Positions 17,299 through 28,405 of a stretch of DNA of 64,000 nucleotides are shown in pieces. Numbering within the stretch: position 1 is the stretch's first letter; every line of letters starts with the position of its first letter. The DNA is taken from contig JAXHLO010000019.1 of NCBI GenBank assembly GCA_034522075.1, forward strand, positions 57,621 to 121,620, given 5' to 3'. The position numbers were made by a program, and so were the translations under genes. This stretch comes from UBA7803 sp034522075 (GTDB taxonomy: Bacteria > Pseudomonadota > Gammaproteobacteria > Pseudomonadales > Azotimanducaceae). The notes beneath the pieces were generated by a model. The model made no database searches and was not told the origin of the DNA. It was given only the letters and a program-made list of their open reading frames with translations.

Positions 17299-18581
17299 CG
17301 CCGCCGGATCTCGCCGTTACCGAAAACCACGTACTTCTGCGTGGTCAGACCTTCGAGCCCCACCGGCCCACGGGCGTGCAGCTTATCGGTGGAGATACCG
17401 ATCTCGGCACCCAGCCCGTATTCGAACCCGTCGGCAAACTGGGTAGAAGCATTGACGATCACCGACGCGGAATCCACCTCGGTGAGAAAACGCCGGGCCC
17501 GGGCGTAGTCCCGGGTGACGATACCGTCCGTGTGCGCCGATCCGTACTGATTGATGTGCTCGATCGCTTCATCGAGCCCGCTGACCACCTTCACGGCCAG
17601 CACCGGTCCCAGATATTCCTCGTACCAGTCGGCGTCGCTGGCTGGCTGCACATCCGCCAGCAGCGCCCGGACGCGCTCACAGCCGCGCAACTCCACCCCG
17701 GCTTCCCGGTAGCGCGCGGCCAGCAACGGCAACACCGAGGACGCCACGGATTCCGCTACCAGCAGGGTCTCCAGCGCATTACAGACGGCGTACTTCTCAG
17801 TTTTGGAGTTGACGGCAATGGCTACGGCCATCTCGGCATCGGCCGCGTCGTCGATGTAGATATGGCAGACGCCGTCCAGATGCTTGATGACGGGAATACG
17901 CGACTCGCGGCTGATCCGTTCGATCAGCGCTTTGCCGCCGCGAGGCACGATGACGTCGACAGATTCGTCGAGCTTCAGCAATGCGCCAACGGCCGCCCGA
18001 TCGGTGGTTTCCACCAGGTGAACGGCCGCCGCCGGCAGACCGGCGGCCTCGAGGCCTTCGGCGATGCAGCCGGCTATGGCCAGGTTCGATTGAATGGCTT
18101 CCGAACCGCCGCGCAGAATGCAGGCATTGCCGGACTTGAGGCACAGGCTGGCCGCGTCTACGGTGACGTTGGGCCGGGATTCGTAGATGATGCCGATGAC
18201 CCCGAGCGGCACCCGCATGCGGCCCACCTGTATGCCGCTGGGCCGATACACCAGCCCGCTGACTTCACCAACCGGGTCAGGCAGCTTGTCCACCTGGGTG
18301 AGCCCCTCGATCATCTGGTCTATGGCGGCATCGTCGATGCCCAGACGGTCGATGAGCGGCTGTTCCAGCCCCCGCTCGCGGGCGCCAGCCATATCCTGGG
18401 CATTGGCCCGTTTCAGAGCGTCGCGCCGGGCATCCAGGGCCGCCGCGGTGGCCAGCAGGGCACGGGACTTCACGGCCGTCGGGGCGGCGGCGACCAGACG
18501 CGAGGCCGCGCGGGCTTCGCGTCCCACGCCGCGCATGTATTCGTCGATGTCGGTCAGATCGTGAAGGGGTGATTCGGCCAT
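17295..18581 (-). CDS. proA: Gamma-glutamyl phosphate reductase
   Basis: ProA reduces gamma-glutamyl phosphate to the semialdehyde in proline synthesis. The start is the ATG at 18581 with GGAG six bases upstream; 428 residues. Key segments are PLGVIGIIYESRPNVTVDAA (about 115-134), the nucleotide-binding region IVPRGGKALIE (about 200) and the catalytic cysteine in KYAVCNALETLL (about residue 262). The open frame extends far upstream but without family similarity. proB is not in the window. nadD follows with a 4-base overlap. Confidence 0.96.
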   Translation of the reverse strand: MAESPLHDLTDIDEYMRGVGREARAASRLVAAAPTAVKSRALLATAAALDARRDALKRANAQDMAGARERGLEQPLIDRLGIDDAAIDQMIEGLTQVDKLPDPVGEVSGLVYRPSGIQVGRMRVPLGVIGIIYESRPNVTVDAASLCLKSGNACILRGGSEAIQSNLAIAGCIAEGLEAAGLPAAAVHLVETTDRAAVGALLKLDESVDVIVPRGGKALIERISRESRIPVIKHLDGVCHIYIDDAADAEMAVAIAVNSKTEKYAVCNALETLLVAESVASSVLPLLAARYREAGVELRGCERVRALLADVQPASDADWYEEYLGPVLAVKVVSGLDEAIEHINQYGSAHTDGIVTRDYARARRFLTEVDSASVIVNASTQFADGFEYGLGAEIGISTDKLHARGPVGLEGLTTQKYVVFGNGEIRRR

Positions 18582-18634
18582 GTGTCGCTCCGCGGACTGT
18601 GCGCCGCTATGCCACCGGGCAGTATACCCGACTG

Positions 18635-19237
18635 TCAGCCGCGCAGCTTGTCCACCAGGCGGGACAGTTCCTGCAGCCGCTCCCGCGGCCACTGCAGCTT
18701 GAGCAGGCTCTGTTTGATCTCCGGCTCGATGGGCAGCAGCTCGGCCAGCCGCCATCCCACCGACCGGGCATCCTCGAACTGGATGTCCAGACCGAGTTTC
18801 TCGATCATCGGGTGCTTGATCAGCTCCTGGAGAATGTCCACCAGGTCCTGGTGTTCCTCGTCCACCCCCAGCGCCGGCTCCTCGGGCAGGTATTCGACCT
18901 GTCCCAGCAGCAGGTGGTCGGCCTGCTCGCGCACCGAACGAATGCGGAACTTGCGCCCGCCGCGCACCACGATCCCCAACCGGCCGTTGGAGAGCTGGTT
19001 GAAATCCACCACGTGCGCATCGGTGCCCACGTCGAAGATGTCCGGCTGGCCGCCCTGCGGATCGACCCGCGCATCCGTACCCTTGCGGATCAACACCACC
19101 CCGAAGGGGGCGCCGTCGCGCATGCAGCGCACGACCATGCCCATATAGCGCGGCTCGAAGATCTGCAACGGTAACCGTCCGCCCGGAAACAGCACCGGAT
19201 GCAGCGGGAACAGGGGGATTTCTACGGTTTCGGGCAT
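18635..19237 (-). CDS. LON substrate-binding domain protein
   Basis: This 200-residue protein consists only of the LON N-terminal (substrate-binding) domain: IPLFPLHPVLFPGGRLPLQIFEPRYMGMV at the start is diagnostic, followed by a helical half with RLAELLPIEPEIKQSLL. It lacks the AAA and protease domains of Lon. Such stand-alone proteins are widespread in Proteobacteria and their role is not established; binding of unfolded segments is plausible. It lies 53 bp upstream of proA and its upstream side borders a repeat-rich spacer. Confidence 0.9.
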   Translation of the reverse strand: MPETVEIPLFPLHPVLFPGGRLPLQIFEPRYMGMVVRCMRDGAPFGVVLIRKGTDARVDPQGGQPDIFDVGTDAHVVDFNQLSNGRLGIVVRGGRKFRIRSVREQADHLLLGQVEYLPEEPALGVDEEHQDLVDILQELIKHPMIEKLGLDIQFEDARSVGWRLAELLPIEPEIKQSLLKLQWPRERLQELSRLVDKLRG

Positions 19238-19270
19238 GGGGGGACGATAGCACGGCAGCGTGAATGAAAT

Positions 19271-19430
19271 GTCGGTGGCGGCGCGCGCTGAGCAACACTT
19301 TACTGCGCGGGGCCGGGTAGTGGGGCTGCAACGTCGGCCTGCGGCAATCCGCGACGCTTTACTGCGCGGGGCCGGTAGTGGGGCTGCAACGTCGGTGGCG
19401 GCAATCCCTGAGCAACACTTTACTTCGCGT
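19271..19430. repeat. Three imperfect ~60-bp tandem units
   Basis: Units begin at GTCGG at 19271, 19333 and 19391 (periods 62 and 58). Shared blocks are CTGAGCAACACTTTAC (units 1 and 3; degenerate in unit 2), CTGCGCGGGGCCGG and TAGTGGGGCTGCAACGTCGG. The function is unknown. Confidence 0.85.
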
Positions 19431-19502
19431 TGGCGTGGTTGTCGTTAGAGCGGATCTCGTGCGCCGCCGGGAAGCACTAAAGCTTCGTAAAGTGTTGCTC
19501 AG
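19408..19502. repeat. 16-bp perfect inverted repeat
   Basis: CTGAGCAACACTTTAC at 19408-19423 is present as its exact reverse complement at 19487-19502, with a 63-bp loop. The same 16-mer also occurs in direct orientation at 19288-19303. Confidence 0.9.
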
Positions 19503-19598
19503 TGCTGCACCACCCACGCCCCTTGCGGTCCCCGACCGGCTGGGGGGTGTGACTGACACGTCCCGCCCTGTCGCTTCCCTTAGTGAAACGGTCGCCTA

Positions 19599-19662
19599 CG
19601 GCGGCACGGCGGCACGGCGGCACGGCGGCACGGCGGCACGGCGGCACGGCGGCACGGCGGCC
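19599..19662. repeat. 8-bp microsatellite, CGGCGGCA x8
   Basis: Seven exact copies of CGGCGGCA followed by one CGGCGGCC occupy 64 bp. The unit is not a multiple of three and lies in no gene, about 280 bp upstream of uppP. Confidence 0.95.
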
Positions 19663-19943
19663 GGCAGGGTGAGCCAATCTGATGTGAAGCACATCCCGCA
19701 GCCTCTTCCGACGCCGTTGTTGGATGGACGGTGATGGGTGGGCGGCGCCGGCGGAACGCTTGCTGGAGCTTTCAGGCTCCCGTCTACAAAACGAACCCGT
19801 CCAACGACAATGTCGCCACGCGTAAGCAAAGCGTTCCTCCGGCGGCGAGCACCACCCATCCCACCGACCAACCCAACCCGGCAGGGACCGGCCCTACAAA
19901 CCCCCTAACGCCGCCGCCGCAAACACCGGGTAGACTGCCCGGC

Positions 19944-20738
19944 GTGGATTACCTGCAGATCATCATCCTCGCCCTGATTCAGGGGATCACAGAATTCCTG
20001 CCGATCTCGAGTTCGGCACATCTGATACTGCCGGCGCAACTGCTGGGCTGGGAGGACCAGGGGCTGGCATTCGACATTGCCGTGCACGTGGGCTCGCTGA
20101 CGGCGGTCATGATCTATTTTCGACGTGATCTGGCCGCCTATCTGACAAGTGGATGGACTATTCTGACGCGGCAACGTTTCGATGACCATGCCGATGAGCT
20201 GGGCAAACTGGTTGCGGCCACCGTGCCCATCGTCATCTGCGGTGCGCTGCTCAAAGACTGGGTGGAAGCCGACCTGCGCAGTGTTCCGGTCATCGCCGCT
20301 GCGACCATCGGTTTCGGACTGTTGCTGGGGGTAGCGGACACCCGCCATGGCCAGCGCACGTCGATCACCTGGCCGGATGCCCTGATCATTGGCGGAATGC
20401 AGGTGCTGGCCCTGATACCGGGCACGTCGCGCTCGGGGATCACCATAACCGCAGCGCTGCTGCTGGGCCTGTCCCGGACCCGGGCGGCGCGTTTTTCGTT
20501 CCTGCTGGCGATTCCCACCATCGGCGGCGCAGGTCTGCTGGCCGTGGCCGATCTGTTGAGCCGCGAGGGCGGGGTGGAGTGGGGGGTACTGCTCAGCGGC
20601 GCGATTCTGTCGGGCATCGCGGCCTATGCGTGCATCAGCGCCTTCATCGCCCTGGTGGAGCGCACCGGCATGCTGCCCTATGTGATCTACCGCCTGGCCA
20701 TGGGTGCCGTGCTGCTGGGCCTGTGGTACGCCCTGTAA
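19944..20738 (+). CDS. uppP: Undecaprenyl-diphosphatase UppP/BacA
   Basis: UppP recycles undecaprenyl pyrophosphate to the monophosphate carrier for cell-wall synthesis. I start it at the GTG at 19944 (VDYLQIIILALIQGITEFLP), giving 264 residues, the family norm; the frame extends further upstream only through repeat DNA. The two active-site motifs are present: EFLPISSSAHLIL (about 17-29) and PGTSRSGITITAALLLGLSRTRA (about 160-182). About eight TM helices. It ends 29 bp from the convergent ssb. Confidence 0.95.
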   Translation: MDYLQIIILALIQGITEFLPISSSAHLILPAQLLGWEDQGLAFDIAVHVGSLTAVMIYFRRDLAAYLTSGWTILTRQRFDDHADELGKLVAATVPIVICGALLKDWVEADLRSVPVIAAATIGFGLLLGVADTRHGQRTSITWPDALIIGGMQVLALIPGTSRSGITITAALLLGLSRTRAARFSFLLAIPTIGGAGLLAVADLLSREGGVEWGVLLSGAILSGIAAYACISAFIALVERTGMLPYVIYRLAMGAVLLGLWYAL

Positions 20739-20767
20739 GGCTGCAACACGGCGCGACGGGAGCTCTG

Positions 20768-21223
20768 CTAGAACGGAATGTCGTCGTCGAAGTCGTCGTC
20801 TTCGGGCAGGGTCGGGCGGTTGTCCGCGGGCGCCTGACGTGACTCGAAGCCGCTGGGTGCACCGTCACCGGAGCCGCCGCCGCTGCGCGAATCGAGCATC
20901 TGCATCTCGCGGGCGATGATCTCGGTGCGAAAACGTTTCTGACCGCTTTCTTTGTCTTCCCAGCTGCTGGTGGACAGGCTGCCTTCGATGTAGACCCGCG
21001 AGCCCTTACGCAGATATTCACCGGCAATCTCCGCCAGGCGGCTGAAGCACACGATGTTGTGCCACTCGGTGCGCTCCTGCTGCTCACCGGACTGGCGGTC
21101 GCGCCAGTTCTCGCTGGTGGCGATGCGGAACTTGGTGACGGCATTGCCGCCCTGGGAATACCGGGTCTCCGGGTCTGCGCCCAGATTGCCGATGAGGATG
21201 ACTTTATTGACCCCCCGAGCCAT
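20768..21223 (-). CDS. ssb: Single-stranded DNA-binding protein
   Basis: The start is the ATG at 21223 (MARGVNKVILIGNLGADPE) with AAGGGAG upstream; 151 residues. An OB-fold (1-110, with YIEGSLSTSSWEDKESGQKRF) is followed by a Gly/Ser/Pro linker and the acidic tip ending DDDIPF that recruits repair and replication partners. Divergent from uvrA, the usual ssb/uvrA pair. I looked for a LexA-type operator in the 220-bp spacer and saw none. Confidence 0.97.
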   Translation of the reverse strand: MARGVNKVILIGNLGADPETRYSQGGNAVTKFRIATSENWRDRQSGEQQERTEWHNIVCFSRLAEIAGEYLRKGSRVYIEGSLSTSSWEDKESGQKRFRTEIIAREMQMLDSRSGGGSGDGAPSGFESRQAPADNRPTLPEDDDFDDDIPF

Positions 21224-21384
21224 AGTTTCGAACTCCCTTGACGATGGCAGGCAGTCTATCCCATTTGACCGCCCCAGACCTATCCGGGTTGACCCGCACA
21301 ACCGTAAGCCTCGGCCCCGCCGACCGGTAGGAAAGCCTGGACCCGGTTGCTGACAGCGTCTGGCAGGACACAGTCGAGTCAGCC

Positions 21385-21413
21385 TTGCTCGTAATTGTCG
21401 ATACGTTTATGTT
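21385..21413 (+). promoter_or_regulatory. Weak candidate promoter for uvrA
   Basis: TTGCTC (21385-21390), a 17-base spacer and TATGTT (21408-21413) would start transcription about 20 nt before uvrA. The match to consensus is modest. Confidence 0.25.
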
Positions 21414-21443
21414 GGATCGTTTACATCCGGCGGTCCCAGTCTC

Positions 21444-24298
<2,855 letters not shown>

Positions 24299-24432
24299 CC
24301 GCGCGCCGCCGCGACGGGCGGCTTGCAAGGCGGCGCCCCGGCACATAACCTCTCGCCGGGTCAATTGCGGGGCGGGATGTCATTTGTCTGAAGCAACCAT
24401 CGAGAAAAGCGCAAGCGTACGCTTGAGCGTCT

Positions 24433-25272
24433 ATGGAACGCGCCGTCGTCATGATCGGCCTTCCATCACTCGGCGCCGTTGGCGCGCCTCCCTTACCGAG
24501 CATCAGCCACGGCAAGCCCTAGCGGTGGCCGCCTGGCGCTCTATCTGGTGCGCGGGCTGGGCATCACGGCCGGCTACCATCGGCTGCTGGCGCACCGGTC
24601 GTTCCAGACATCGCGGCCGCTGCAGTTTCTGCTGGCACTGGCGGGTGTCCGCTGGCGCCGTGCAGCGAGCCGTTGTGGTGGGTACGCGACCACCCAGTCG
24701 TTCCCATCGCCGGCGACACCGATGCCGGCGGACGATATCCACTTCGCCGGTCCACCTAGAAGGCTTCTGGCAGTCTCACATGGGCTGGATGATGAGCCAG
24801 GCCGCGTTTCAGGAGAAAGGCACCAATTCCCGCGACCTGCATCGTTTCGCCGAGCTCAAGTGGCTGCAGCGCTACTACGTGCCGCTGATCGTCGGCCAGG
24901 GTGTAGCTCTGTACGCGCTGGGCGCGGCCCTGAACCGCAGCGTTCCCGCACTGGGGCACGTCCGGGGCACAGATGCTGGTATGGGGCCTGTTCGTCAGCA
25001 CGGTGCTGACCTGGCACATCACTTTCGCGGTGAACTCAGTGTGTCACACGTGGGGCCGGCGGCCCCACGCCACCGGCGATGCCAGCACGAATCATCCGCT
25101 GGTGGGAATATTCGCTTACGGGGAGGGATGGCACAACAACCACCACATGTACCCCTTCTCGGCCCGCCACGGGCTGGAGTGGTGGCAGCTCGACCTGACG
25201 TGGTGGTTGCTGAAGGCGCTGGAGAAACTGCGCCTGGTGTCGGATCTCAAGGTACCGAAAGCGTACCGGTGA
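24433..25272 (+). CDS. Acyl-lipid/acyl-CoA desaturase, frameshifted
   Basis: Fragments in three frames join into a membrane di-iron fatty-acid desaturase. The first histidine box is GYHRLLAHRSF near 24570; the second (expected HRxHH) is scrambled by indels near 24680-24740; then EGFWQSHMGWMMSQ, LKWLQRYYVPLI, WHITFAVNSVCHTWGRRPH and the third box GWHNNHHMYPFSARHG lead to a stop at 25270-25272. Such enzymes place a double bond in acyl chains using oxygen. The start is uncertain; ATG 24433 is the best candidate. Frame breaks are concentrated at 24480-24990. It converges on rplQ with 17 bp between. Confidence 0.75.
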
Positions 25273-25289
25273 GTCGGCGCTGAAGCGGT

Positions 25290-25709
25290 TTACTGCTCCG
25301 CTTCAGCGGTTTCCGTTTCTTCCAGATCGTCATCGAGATCGTCGTCGGCCATTTCCCGGCCCACCAGCTCGATGTAAGCCATGGGCGCGGCATCGCCGGC
25401 CCGGAAACCGCACTTGAGAATGCGGGTGTAGCCGCCGGGACGCTCCTGGTAACGCGGGCCGAGCTCGGTGAACAGCTTGCCCACGGCCTCTTTGCTGCGG
25501 GTGCGCGAGAAAGCCAGACGCCGGTTGCCGACCGAGTCTTCCTTGGCCAGGGTGATAAGCGGCTCCGCCACCCGCCGCAGCTCCTTGGCCTTGGGCAAGG
25601 TCGTCTTGATGATCTCGTGCTCGATCAGCGACACCGCCATATTGCGAAACATCGCCTGGCGATGGGAGCTGTTGCGGTTCAGTTGTCGACCACTCTTACG
25701 ATGGCGCAT
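25290..25709 (-). CDS. rplQ: 50S ribosomal protein L17
   Basis: L17 sits at the peptide exit tunnel surface. The 139 residues begin MRHRKSGRQLNRNSSHRQAMFRNM, a signature of the family, and include RRVAEPLITLAKED and GYTRILKCGFRAGDAAPMAYIELV. The last 20 residues are acidic (DDDLDDDLEETE), a tail found in a subset of Proteobacteria. It is the last gene of the alpha operon, 82 bp after rpoA; that spacer contains a 16-bp palindrome (25752-25767). Confidence 0.97.
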   Translation of the reverse strand: MRHRKSGRQLNRNSSHRQAMFRNMAVSLIEHEIIKTTLPKAKELRRVAEPLITLAKEDSVGNRRLAFSRTRSKEAVGKLFTELGPRYQERPGGYTRILKCGFRAGDAAPMAYIELVGREMADDDLDDDLEETETAEAEQ

Positions 25710-25791
25710 GGCTCGTTCCTAAAGTTCTCATTTGTTCGGTCGGCGCAGATCGGGCTCTGGAGAGCCCTCCTACAGAGAGCTCTCACATCAT

Positions 25792-26787
25792 TCAGGCCAC
25801 TTTGTCGTCGCCGCGCAGGCTCGGCGGCGGCCAGTTCTCCAGGCGCATGCCCAGTGACAGACCGCGCGAAGCCAGCACGTCCTTGATTTCGGTCAGCGAC
25901 TTCTTGCCCAGATTCGGCGTCTTCAGCAACTCAACCTCGGTGCGCTGGATCAGATCACCGATGTAGTAGATATTTTCCGCCTTCAGGCAATTGGCCGAAC
26001 GAACCGTCAGCTCCAGATCGTCCACCGGCCGGATCAGGATCGGATCGATCTCGTCTTCCTGAACCTCGGTGGCCGGCTCGCCTTCGCTTTCCAGGTCAAC
26101 GAACACGGCGAGCTGCTGCTGCAGAATCGTCGCCGCGCGGCGAATGGCCTCTTCCGGGTCGATAGTGCCGTTGGTCTCGATGTCGAGTACCAGCTTATCC
26201 AGGTCGGTGCGCTGCTCCACCCGGGCACTTTCGACGCTGTAGGCGACGCGGCGCATGGGGCTGTACGTGGCGTCCAGACGCAACACCCCGATGGGACGGC
26301 TGTCCTCGTCATCCTCCAGGCTGTCCACCGGCACGTAGCCGCGCCCACGGGTGACCTTGGCCTCGAGCCGTATCGAGCCCTTCTCGTTCAAGGTGCAGAT
26401 CAGCTGATCGGGATTGGCGATCTCCACGTCCTGGCTGAGCTGAAAGTCGGCCGCGGTTACCGGCCCGGTGCCTTCTTTAGTCAACGTGATCACCGCTTCA
26501 TCCTGATTATGCAGGACTACGGCCACGCCCTTGAGGTTCAGCAGTATGTCTATGACGTCTTCCTGGACCCCTTCCATGGTGCTGTACTCGTGCAGCACAC
26601 CGTCGATCTGCACTTCCGTAACGGCGCAGCCGGGCATGGAGGACAGCAGAATCCGGCGCAAGGTGTTGCCCAGGGTATGGCCGAAGCCCCGTTCCAGCGG
26701 CTCCAGCGTCACGCGTGCGCGGGTGGCGTTCACCTCCTGGACGTCGATGTGACGCGGGGTCAGGAAATCGGTTAGCGATTGTGCCAT
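25792..26787 (-). CDS. rpoA: RNA polymerase alpha subunit
   Basis: Alpha forms the scaffold dimer of RNA polymerase and its C-terminal domain binds UP elements and activators. The 331 residues divide into the N-terminal assembly domain (about 1-235, with LEPLERGFGHTLGNTLRRILLSSMPG) and the CTD (about 250-331, with NCLKAENIYYIGDLIQRTEVELLKTPNLGKK). Length and sequence are canonical. It follows rpsD by 25 bp. Confidence 0.98.
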   Translation of the reverse strand: MAQSLTDFLTPRHIDVQEVNATRARVTLEPLERGFGHTLGNTLRRILLSSMPGCAVTEVQIDGVLHEYSTMEGVQEDVIDILLNLKGVAVVLHNQDEAVITLTKEGTGPVTAADFQLSQDVEIANPDQLICTLNEKGSIRLEAKVTRGRGYVPVDSLEDDEDSRPIGVLRLDATYSPMRRVAYSVESARVEQRTDLDKLVLDIETNGTIDPEEAIRRAATILQQQLAVFVDLESEGEPATEVQEDEIDPILIRPVDDLELTVRSANCLKAENIYYIGDLIQRTEVELLKTPNLGKKSLTEIKDVLASRGLSLGMRLENWPPPSLRGDDKVA

Positions 26788-26812
26788 TAAATCAGTCTCC
26801 TTGAGCTCTCGG

Positions 26813-27433
26813 TTACTTGGAGTACAGCTCTACGATGAGGTTCTCGTTGATTTCCGGTGGCAGCTCGCTGCGATCCGGGACGCGTTTGTACACGCCTTCC
26901 ATCTTGGTGGCGTCCACGTCCACCCAGTCGATGGGCGCGCGCTGGCCGGCCAGCTGCAGGGCGGATTGAATGCGCAATTGCGCGCGGGCTTTCTCCGTCA
27001 CCGACACCACGTCCTCGGGCGACACCTGGTAAGAAGCTATGTTCACGGGTTTGCCGTTGACCAGGATGCTCTTGTGCGACACCAACTGCCGCGACTCCGC
27101 CCGAGTCGAACCGAAACCCATGCGGTAGACCACATTGTCCAGCCGGCCTTCCAGCAGCCGCAGCAGGTTTTCGCCCGTGGCGCCCTTCTGCCGCTCCGCC
27201 TTCTTGTAGTAATTGCGGAACTGCTTTTCCAGCACACCGTAGAAGCGCCGCACCTTCTGCTTCTCACGAAGCTGAACCGCATAGTCCGACAGGCGGCCGC
27301 GGCGGGCGCCGTGCTGGCCTGGCGGCGAATCGATCTTGCATTTCGAATCGATGGGCCGTACCCCGCTCTTCAGGAACAGGTCGGTGCCTTCCCGTCGAGC
27401 GAGCTTCAGTTTCGGACCAATGTAACGTGCCAT
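26813..27433 (-). CDS. rpsD: 30S ribosomal protein S4
   Basis: S4 nucleates 16S rRNA 5' domain assembly and, in E. coli, represses the alpha operon. The 206 residues start ARYIGPKLKLARREGTDLFL and contain the S4 RNA-binding fold RLDNVVYRMGFGSTRAESRQ (about 94-113) with HKSILVNGKPVNI. No zinc-binding cysteine set is present, as in the C-minus type. Confidence 0.98.
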   Translation of the reverse strand: MARYIGPKLKLARREGTDLFLKSGVRPIDSKCKIDSPPGQHGARRGRLSDYAVQLREKQKVRRFYGVLEKQFRNYYKKAERQKGATGENLLRLLEGRLDNVVYRMGFGSTRAESRQLVSHKSILVNGKPVNIASYQVSPEDVVSVTEKARAQLRIQSALQLAGQRAPIDWVDVDATKMEGVYKRVPDRSELPPEINENLIVELYSK

Positions 27434-27467
27434 ATCTTAATTCTCCTGCGCGTTCACGCGGCTGCCG

Positions 27468-27842
27468 TCAGACGCGCCGCCGCTTGGGCGGGCGGCAACC
27501 GTTGTGCGGAATGGGCGTCGCATCCGCGATGCTGTTGATTCTCAGGCCTGCGTTGTTCAGAGCCCGTACCGCCGATTCGCGTCCCGGGCCAGGCCCCTTC
27601 ACGTAAACGTCGACGTTCTTCATACCGTATTCGATGGCCGTATTGGAGGCCCGTTCCGCGGCCACCTGAGCGGCGAATGGCGTACTCTTACGCGAGCCGC
27701 GAAAGCCCGAGCCGCCGGAAGTCGCCCAGCACAGTGCGTTGCCCTGCCGGTCCGTGATAGTGATGATGGTGTTGTTGAAGGACGCGTGAATGTGCGCGAT
27801 ACCTTCCGTGACCACCCGTTTCGCTTTCTTGCGCTCTGCCAT
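27468..27842 (-). CDS. rpsK: 30S ribosomal protein S11
   Basis: S11 lines the platform next to the E site. The 124 residues include AHIHASFNNTIITITDRQGN, the GSGFRGSRKSTPFAAQVAAE stretch and the highly conserved end PIPHNGCRPPKRRRV. It lies 40 bp after rpsM and 34 bp before rpsD. Confidence 0.98.
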   Translation of the reverse strand: MAERKKAKRVVTEGIAHIHASFNNTIITITDRQGNALCWATSGGSGFRGSRKSTPFAAQVAAERASNTAIEYGMKNVDVYVKGPGPGRESAVRALNNAGLRINSIADATPIPHNGCRPPKRRRV

Positions 27843-27882
27843 TACCAGTTACCTGTCTTTATTCCGTAATCAACGCTGCGGG

Positions 27883-28239
27883 CTACTTTCTGATCGGCCG
27901 ACGCGGACCCTTGCGGGTGCGCGCATTGGTGCGCGTGCGTTGGCCCCGCACCGGCACACCACGGCGATGACGTATGCCCCGATAGCAGCCGAGATCCATG
28001 AGCCGCTTGATGTTCATGGCGTTCTCCCGCCGCAGATCACCCTCGACGGTCAGCTTGCCCACTTCGCTGCGCAGCGCATCGAGCCGATCGTCGGACAGAT
28101 CCTGAACCTTGGTCGCAGGGTCGACGCCGGCGTCCTTGCACAGCTTGACGGCCAGCGTGCGGCCTACGCCGAATATATAGGTCAGGGCAACGCCTGCGTG
28201 CTTGTTGTCGGGTACGTTTATACCGGCGATACGTGCCAT
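27883..28239 (-). CDS. rpsM: 30S ribosomal protein S13
   Basis: S13 forms bridges to the large subunit at the head. The 118 residues start ARIAGINVPDNKHAGVALTYIFGVG, carry the H2TH region, and end with the basic tail RGQRTRTNARTRKGPRRPIRK that reaches the P-site tRNA. It is the first gene of the alpha operon, 27 bp after rpmJ. Confidence 0.98.
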   Translation of the reverse strand: MARIAGINVPDNKHAGVALTYIFGVGRTLAVKLCKDAGVDPATKVQDLSDDRLDALRSEVGKLTVEGDLRRENAMNIKRLMDLGCYRGIRHRRGVPVRGQRTRTNARTRKGPRRPIRK

Positions 28240-28266
28240 TCAAATGCTCCGTTTGATCTCTGCGCC

Positions 28267-28383
28267 TCAGCCCTGACGCTGCTTGTGTCGGGGCTCTGCG
28301 CTGCAGATAACTCTTACTACGCCGCGGCGCTTGATCACCTTGCACCGGCGGCAGATCTTCTTGACTGAGGCTCTTACTTTCAC
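28267..28383 (-). CDS. rpmJ: 50S ribosomal protein L36
   Basis: This 38-residue gene, missed by long-ORF searches, starts with GTG at 28383 and reads KVRASVKKICRRCKVIKRRG, then VVRVICSAEPRHKQRQG. The zinc ligands C11, C14, C27 and H33 are present, so this is the zinc-binding (C-plus) form. It lies 22 bp after secY, the usual spc-operon end. Confidence 0.96.
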   Translation of the reverse strand: MKVRASVKKICRRCKVIKRRGVVRVICSAEPRHKQRQG

Positions 28384-28405
28384 GGGTTCTTCCTCTTCGA
28401 CTCGT

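Larger units (their letters stand above)
19238..19943. other. Repeat-rich 0.7-kb non-coding spacer
   Basis: This stretch between the LON-domain gene and uppP contains no convincing gene. It holds three imperfect repeat units of about 60 bp (19271-19430), a 16-bp inverted repeat (19408-19423 with 19487-19502), an 8-bp tandem array (19599-19662) and a long imperfect hairpin (about 19720-19872). Short open frames here are repeat translations without family similarity. Confidence 0.8.

Noticed and set aside
19599..19662. Possible CRISPR-type array
   Set aside because: The units are 8 bp in direct tandem without spacers, so it is a microsatellite; no cas genes are present.
21224..21443. LexA/SOS operator between ssb and uvrA
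   Set aside because: I searched for CTG-N10-CAG type palindromes; only spacings of 8 and 11 were found, with poor flanks.
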